DNA of 8,569 nt, from NCBI GenBank assembly GCA_002849045.2, contig NCRO01000065.1, positions 1 to 8,569 on the forward strand, in the 5' to 3' direction. The notes below the pieces were generated by a model. It ran no database searches. It was not told where the DNA came from and worked only from the letters and a program-made list of their open reading frames with translations. The translations under genes were made by a program, and so were the position numbers. The stretch is from Candidatus Sediminicultor secundus. GTDB taxonomy: Bacteria > Atribacterota > JS1 > SB-45 > 34-128. This document shows positions 3,938 to 8,569 of the stretch, one piece after another (the first letter of the stretch is position 1; the number at the start of each line of letters is the position of its first letter).

Positions 3938-6328
3938 TTGGATGAGCATACATTTTCAGTTTTAGAATTTTCAAAAATTAAAAATCAATTAAAAGAAAAA
4001 ATATCCACTGCTACTGGTGAATTAATCGTAGAAAATATCAACCCTAAGATTGATTTGACGCAAATTTTTAACACTCAAAGAGAAACTACCGAAATGCGAG
4101 AAATTATTTCTTACGACGGAACCCCTCCCTTTTCCAGATTAGAAGACATTAGCAGCGAATTAAAAAGATCTGCAGTTAAGGGATCTATTCTTGATGCTAA
4201 TAAAATTATAAAAATATTAAAAGTTTTAAAAACTTCTCGCTTGATTAAAAAGTTCCTATTGAAAACCAAAAAGAAGTATCCTTTGATTAGAGAGAGAGCA
4301 GAAAAAATACGAACTTTTGCTGAATTAGAGAAAGAAATAATCCAATGTATCGATGAAGATGGAGTAATTTTAGACCGAGCTAGCCCAGGGTTAAGAAAGA
4401 TTAGAAGAGATATGATAAAAAAAGAACAAGCTTTGAAAAATAAATTAGAAACCATTATCAGGTCTTCCCGTTTTGCCGCAATTATTCAAGAACCTTTAAT
4501 AACTGTAAGACAAAATAGGTACGTTATACCCGTGAAGCAAGAAAAAAAAGCAAAATTTCCCGGAATAGTTCACGATAAATCTGATAGCGGGGCTACTTTA
4601 TTTATTGAGCCCTTTGTGGTGGTAGAGTTAAATAATTTACTCCGTCAATTAATTAAGGATGAAGAACAAGAGATATTAAAAATTCTGCAAAAAATAACCT
4701 CCCTTATTGGAGAAAGGGCACAAGAGATTAATGATAGTGTTTTAAGTCTGGGTGAAATTGATTTTATTTATGCCCGAGCAGTATTAGCCGATAAAATGAA
4801 AGCAGTAGAACCAAAATTAAACCAAAATGGTTTTATTAATCTTATCCAGGCAAGACATCCCTTGTTACAATGTCCTGTCGTTCCCATTAATATAAATTTG
4901 GGAAGAGCTTTTAATATTTTAGTAATTACCGGTCCCAATACAGGAGGTAAGACAGTTACCTTGAAAACTGTGGGTATACTTACTCTTATGGCTCAATGCG
5001 GATTACACATTCCCGCTGCGGAGGGGAGCGAGGTTTCTGTTTTCAAAAAGATATTCTGTGACATAGGAGATGAACAGAGTATAGAACAAAATTTGAGCAC
5101 CTTTTCTTCTCATATGAAGTATATAGTTCAAATTTTAAGGGAGGCTGATTCTGAATCTCTTGTATTACTTGATGAATTAGGTGCAGGCACAGATCCTACA
5201 GAGGGAGCAGCTTTAGGTATGGCAGTTTTAGATTTTTTAAGTAAAGAGAAATCCAGGGTAGTAGCAACCACTCATCATGATTCTTTAAAGACCTATGCAT
5301 ATTTAACCAAAGGAGTATGTAATGCTCGCGTTGAATTTGATGAAGAAACCTTAAAGCCGACATTTGAGATTTCCATCGGATTACCTGGTAAGAGTTGCGC
5401 TTTTATAATTGCCCAAAAATTAGGTTTAGCTCTGGAAGTAGTTTCTCAGGCTCAGAGTTTTCTACCCCAGGAAAAAATTAAAGCAGATAGTTTGATTGAA
5501 AAGATTGAAGAAGACAGAAAATTAATCAAGAAAGAAAAAAATCTGATAGAAGTGGCTAAAGAAGAGAGTATCAAAATTAGAGATAAATTAGAAAAGGAAT
5601 TAAACAAAATTGAGGAGAATAAAAAGGAAATAATTCTAAAAACTTACCAAGAAGCAGAAAAGATATTAAAGGAAACTCAGAGTAAAGCTGAAAATATGAT
5701 AGAGAGATTGAATAAGAAAAAATTTTTAAGTAAAGAATCCAAAGGTCCCTTATTAGAGCAAATGCAAGCAATTAGTAAGGAAATAAAAGATGAGATAGTA
5801 AAGATAAAGCCGGAGAAAGAGTTAATTAAAAATCAAAATATTGAAATAGGAGATTATGTATTAGTTAAGAGTTTGAACAAGAAAGGGATAATAGTTTCTA
5901 TTTCTACCAAAAGTGAAAAATGCAAGGTTCAAATTGATAATATGAAAATGCTAATCTCAATTTTCGATATAGAAAAAATAGATAAACTCAATAAGGCACC
6001 GGAAAAATATAGCCATATTGGGAATGGTTTTGATAGAGGCTTTAGCGGAAGGGATAGTTTTTCTTTATCTAAAATAAAAACTTTTAGAAATGAGATTTCT
6101 ATTCGCCAATTAACTATTGAAGAAGCACGGCCTGTGTTAGAAAAATATTTAGATGATGCTTATCTGTTGGGAGTTTCACCAGTGTACATAATTCATGGAA
6201 AAGGCAAAGGTATCTTAAGAGACGAGGTAAAAAAAATGTTAGATAAAATTCCTTATATCAAATCATTCAGGACTGGAGATACAAAAGAAGGAGGGATTGG
6301 AGTTACAGTTGCATATCTTAAGAAATAA
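3938..6328 (+). CDS. mutS2: MutS2, MutS-family ATPase with Smr domain
   Basis: MutS2 is a dimeric ATPase that does not do mismatch repair; it suppresses homologous recombination in some species and splits collided ribosomes in B. subtilis. With the TTG start it has 796 residues, close to the usual 780-800, and opens MDEHTFSVLEF like known MutS2 proteins. Positions count from the GTG at 3926 (subtract 4). Seen in order: core and clamp region (10-300); ATPase with Walker A GPNTGGKT (336-343), signature STFSSHM (391-397), Walker B LVLLDELGAGTDPTEG (412-427) and TTHH (448-451); a charged coiled coil (about 515-600); a KOW-like domain (639-688, IGDYVLVKSLNKKG); and a C-terminal Smr domain (722-800) with HGKGKG (757-762). 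The usual LDLRG motif of Smr reads ISIRQ (724-728), losing the Asp and Gly. ATPase motifs are intact. It follows a terminator and a long gap, so it is probably transcribed separately from cvpA. Confidence 0.97.
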   Translation: MDEHTFSVLEFSKIKNQLKEKISTATGELIVENINPKIDLTQIFNTQRETTEMREIISYDGTPPFSRLEDISSELKRSAVKGSILDANKIIKILKVLKTSRLIKKFLLKTKKKYPLIRERAEKIRTFAELEKEIIQCIDEDGVILDRASPGLRKIRRDMIKKEQALKNKLETIIRSSRFAAIIQEPLITVRQNRYVIPVKQEKKAKFPGIVHDKSDSGATLFIEPFVVVELNNLLRQLIKDEEQEILKILQKITSLIGERAQEINDSVLSLGEIDFIYARAVLADKMKAVEPKLNQNGFINLIQARHPLLQCPVVPININLGRAFNILVITGPNTGGKTVTLKTVGILTLMAQCGLHIPAAEGSEVSVFKKIFCDIGDEQSIEQNLSTFSSHMKYIVQILREADSESLVLLDELGAGTDPTEGAALGMAVLDFLSKEKSRVVATTHHDSLKTYAYLTKGVCNARVEFDEETLKPTFEISIGLPGKSCAFIIAQKLGLALEVVSQAQSFLPQEKIKADSLIEKIEEDRKLIKKEKNLIEVAKEESIKIRDKLEKELNKIEENKKEIILKTYQEAEKILKETQSKAENMIERLNKKKFLSKESKGPLLEQMQAISKEIKDEIVKIKPEKELIKNQNIEIGDYVLVKSLNKKGIIVSISTKSEKCKVQIDNMKMLISIFDIEKIDKLNKAPEKYSHIGNGFDRGFSGRDSFSLSKIKTFRNEISIRQLTIEEARPVLEKYLDDAYLLGVSPVYIIHGKGKGILRDEVKKMLDKIPYIKSFRTGDTKEGGIGVTVAYLKK

Positions 6329-6364
6329 ATGCAGGTAGCATATAGATAAAAGTGCAAAACTTAA

Positions 6365-6385
6365 TTCGTATCTCGTATTGCGTAG
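6365..6385. repeat. TCGTATC-type heptad run
   Basis: Three units in tandem, TTCGTAT, CTCGTAT and TGCGTAG, begin 36 bases after the mutS2 stop. They match the TCGTATC units at 2601-2635 in the same orientation, which is the reverse complement of the units before pheT and mutS2. Confidence 0.6.
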
Positions 6386-6514
6386 AACAAAATAAGTAAA
6401 ATAACACAATTTTCAGAAGATAGAATTTGAAATGTAATATTTTTAGGTATAAAACCTATCAAAACAAATTCAAACAAAATACTCAATAGGTCATCAGGCG
6501 ATACGAAATAAAAA

Positions 6515-6563
6515 GTTTTGAATTTTGAATTATGGTTTTACGCTTTTAGTTTTAAGTTTTTAG
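6515..6563. repeat. AATTATGGTTTT block, third copy
   Basis: Seven units in register: GTTTTGA, ATTTTGA, ATTATGG, TTTTACG, CTTTTAG, TTTTAAG, TTTTTAG. The 12-mer AATTATGGTTTT (6528-6539) is an exact third copy of the one at 2762-2773 and 3707-3718, and the T-rich TTTTAG units that follow match those at 2771-2798. The minus strand resembles the AAAAGCG-type units at 2566-2586. Confidence 0.7.
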
Positions 6564-6581
6564 TTTAATATAATAAACATA

Positions 6582-6599
6582 ATATACGTGATATACGTG
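6582..6599. repeat. 9-base tandem repeat
   Basis: ATATACGTG occurs twice exactly, head to tail. It resembles the TATACGC heptad family but has a 9-base period, so it breaks the rule seen in the other blocks. With only two copies, chance in AT-rich DNA cannot be excluded. Confidence 0.5.
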
Positions 6600-6630
6600 T
6601 TAATTCTAACTCTATCGGATACCTAATAAA

Positions 6631-8569
6631 TCATTCATCTTGTTTTTTATATTTTTCTCTAAGTTTATTTATTAATGATTGAAGGGTCTCTTCTTTTTCT
6701 TCTTCTACTTTAGTTTCTACGGGTTCTTCTTCATGTTTTTCCTTAATTGCTTCGATTTCTTCAAAATAAGGTTTTTTAATTTCAGGATATTCTTCTACTT
6801 TCGGTGTTTCAAAATATTTCTGATGAATTGTACAAGAAGATGTAGGTTCTGTGCCTTTTATAAAAGTTACAGTTAATCTTTCCGGACAAGAATCAGTAGG
6901 TAAAAGCCCGGATTCTTTACAAACGGAAATTTTAGTTATTTTATCCGGTTGGAAGAAATCTTTTTTCTCATTGTTTTTAAGTGCGTTTTTCATAAATTTA
7001 GCCCAAACCGGGGCAGCGACTACTCCACCAGTCATTTTGTTTCCTAATGGTTTTCTATCATCGTTTCCAATATAAACTGCAGTAACCAACTCCGGAGTAA
7101 AACCAATAAACCAAGCATCGACAAAATTATCAGTAGTACCGGTTTTTCCAGCTGCCGGTCTACCTATTTTGGCATTCCAGCCAGTCCCTCTTTTTATTAC
7201 TTCCTCCATCATATTAATAAGTACATAACAAGTCTCTTCTTTGAATACTTTCTTTTTTTGAGGAATATTATCTTTTATAATTTTACCTGAATAATCTTCT
7301 ATTCGAATTATAGATAGAGGGTCTACCCTAACACCTAAATTAGCAATGGTAGCATAAGCGGAAGCAATTTCTAAAGGACTTATCTCAGAAGTGCCTAAAG
7401 CCAAAGAGAGATCCGGACGAAGTTCACTTTTTATTCCTGCTTTACGAGAATAATTTATAACTTTTTTTATTCCCACTTGATCTAATAGTTTTACACCTAC
7501 CACATTTATAGAATGTTCAAATGCTTCTCTAAGAGTTACCGGTCCGCTAAATTCTTTTTCGTAATTTTCAGGAGACCATCCATTTTCGAAAGTAATCGGA
7601 GAATCTTCTATAATATTACTGGGAGTAAATCCATTATCTAAGGCAGTAAGGTAAATAAAAGGCTTAAAAGCAGAACCGGGTTGGCGGTAAGCTTGAGTTG
7701 CTCTATTAAATTTACTTTCCCCAAAATCTTTTCCTCCCGCCATTGCTTTAATATGACCGGTCTGAGGTTCAATGGCTATTATTGCCCCTTCATGTCCGGA
7801 TTCTTGAAGTGCTTTTTCAGCAAAAATTTGCATCTTTAAATCTAAGGTAGTATAAATTTTTAATCCACTTTTGTAAACTACATTAGCTCCATATTCTTCT
7901 AAAAGTTGAGAAAGAATGAAAGTGGAAAAATAGGGAGCTATAAGTTTATCTCTTTTATTGGTATAATTAAGTTCAAGGGGGCTTTGTTTGGCTTTTTCCA
8001 TATCCTCTTTAGATATGTAACCTAATTTAAACATTCTATTTAATATGATATTTCTTCTTTTTAAGGACACTTCCTGATTAAGAATTGGTGAATAATAAGA
8101 AGGTCCACGGGGGATTCCGGCAATTAATGCACATTCTGCAAGGTTTAACTCCTGTACATTTTTGTTAAAATACATTTTGGCAGCAGATTGTACTCCATAG
8201 GCACCATGTCCAAAGTATATTTCGTTTAAATACATTTCCAAAATTTCATCTTTGGTGAAAGATCGTTCTATTTGTAAGGCCAACAAAATATCTTTTAATT
8301 TTCTATTCAAACTAATTTCTCGAGTAAGAAAAGTATTTATAGCTAATTGTTGGGTTATTGTGCTACCTCCGTGGGGCTTGGCCTCTTTTTTTAGTTGTAA
8401 AATTATATTTTTAAAATTTTCCCATTGAGCCCGTACAATTCCCCGCAAACTTATTCCTTTGTGTTTATAAAAATCTGAATCCTCAATAGCGATAGAAGCA
8501 TTAATTAAATTTGAAGGAATCTTAGAAAGAGGAACTGGATTCCTGTTTTCCTGATAAAACTCGGTGATA
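6631..8569 (-). CDS. Class A penicillin-binding protein (PBP1A family), 5' end outside window
   Basis: A bifunctional peptidoglycan synthase, normally anchored in the inner membrane with its enzyme domains outside. The frame stays open to the right edge, so the start and the N-terminal anchor are missing; 645 residues are visible. A TTG at 8448 is not the start, because conserved sequence continues upstream of it. Visible numbering: GT51 glycosyltransferase motifs EDSDFYKHKG (29-38, catalytic Glu), GGSTITQQLA (67-76), ERSFTKDEILEMYLNEIYFG (101-120) and AECALIAGIPRGPSYYSP (144-161); transpeptidase SAFK (nucleophile Ser about 299), SIN (353-355) and KTGT (475-478). A linker-type module with three cysteines (550, 561, 579; GLLPTDSCPE, KGTEPTSSC) follows, then a Glu/Lys-rich tail of about 55 residues. 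All catalytic motifs are intact. It converges on mutS2. I give no symbol because mrcA, mrcB and ponA cannot be told apart here. Confidence 0.96.
   Translation of the reverse strand, partial: ITEFYQENRNPVPLSKIPSNLINASIAIEDSDFYKHKGISLRGIVRAQWENFKNIILQLKKEAKPHGGSTITQQLAINTFLTREISLNRKLKDILLALQIERSFTKDEILEMYLNEIYFGHGAYGVQSAAKMYFNKNVQELNLAECALIAGIPRGPSYYSPILNQEVSLKRRNIILNRMFKLGYISKEDMEKAKQSPLELNYTNKRDKLIAPYFSTFILSQLLEEYGANVVYKSGLKIYTTLDLKMQIFAEKALQESGHEGAIIAIEPQTGHIKAMAGGKDFGESKFNRATQAYRQPGSAFKPFIYLTALDNGFTPSNIIEDSPITFENGWSPENYEKEFSGPVTLREAFEHSINVVGVKLLDQVGIKKVINYSRKAGIKSELRPDLSLALGTSEISPLEIASAYATIANLGVRVDPLSIIRIEDYSGKIIKDNIPQKKKVFKEETCYVLINMMEEVIKRGTGWNAKIGRPAAGKTGTTDNFVDAWFIGFTPELVTAVYIGNDDRKPLGNKMTGGVVAAPVWAKFMKNALKNNEKKDFFQPDKITKISVCKESGLLPTDSCPERLTVTFIKGTEPTSSCTIHQKYFETPKVEEYPEIKKPYFEEIEAIKEKHEEEPVETKVEEEKEETLQSLINKLREKYKKQDE

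Larger units (their letters stand above)
6329..6630. other. Convergent mutS2/PBP gap with heptad blocks
   Basis: This 302-bp gap separates two genes that point at each other. It holds no credible gene and no convincing T-tailed hairpin for either. It contains heptad units at 6365-6385, an isolated GGCGATACGAAA fragment (6498-6509), a long T-rich block at 6515-6563, and a 9-base tandem repeat at 6582-6599. The middle (about 6386-6490) is AT-rich with no structure I can name beyond a weak 5-bp hairpin at 6444-6458. Confidence 0.65.

Noticed and set aside
4111..4455. 114-codon minus-strand frame inside mutS2, and a 64-codon one at 5577-5771
   Set aside because: Both are antisense to conserved MutS2 sequence; the second mirrors the coiled coil.
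6444..6458. TAGGT/ACCTA hairpin as a terminator between the convergent genes
   Set aside because: The stem has only five base pairs and no T tract follows on either strand.
6679..7075. Two plus-strand frames overlapping the PBP gene end (6679-6876 and 6851-7075)
   Set aside because: The first is Phe-rich, which is just the complement of Glu/Lys codons in the PBP tail; neither has a convincing ribosome binding site or motif.
8446..8448. TTG as the start of the PBP gene
   Set aside because: The frame continues upstream with the conserved glycosyltransferase motif EDSDFYKHKG, so the real start lies beyond the window.

Overview
The window is an AT-rich bacterial chromosome segment with four protein genes and unusually repetitive gaps. 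Three genes read forward: pheT (phenylalanyl-tRNA synthetase beta subunit), a cvpA-family membrane protein gene, and mutS2. A class A penicillin-binding protein gene reads backward towards mutS2 and runs off the right edge without its start. All four reading frames look intact, and I see no phage, transposase, CRISPR or RNA gene.

The order pheT - cvpA - mutS2 matches a cluster known from Firmicutes such as Bacillus (pheS-pheT-rnhC-zapA-cvpA-polX-mutS2), but zapA and polX are not between these genes here. A class A PBP implies a peptidoglycan-building bacterium. AT richness, this order and the repeat-laden gaps suggest an uncultured, Firmicutes-like or candidate-phylum organism (Atribacterota is one guess). 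The phylum assignment is low confidence.

Layout: 1-130 is a leader with a GC-rich UUCG hairpin repeat and a short heptad run; 131-2560 pheT; 2561-2870 a gap almost wholly built of 7-nt-period degenerate repeats; 2871-3455 cvpA; 3456-3925 a gap with a likely terminator, more heptad blocks and a 67-bp palindromic element; 3938-6328 mutS2 (TTG start preferred); 6329-6630 a convergent gap with heptad blocks again; 6631-8569 (minus) the PBP gene.

The genes are housekeeping: translation fidelity (PheT), a small membrane protein of unclear role (CvpA), ribosome-collision or recombination control (MutS2) and cell-wall synthesis (PBP1A). The part not explained by them is the DNA between genes. Every gap carries blocks from the same few heptamer families, in both orientations, with the 7-nt register sometimes kept for more than 100 bases. 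This resembles in style the heptanucleotide STRR repeats of cyanobacteria, with different sequences, and is the most notable observation in the window.
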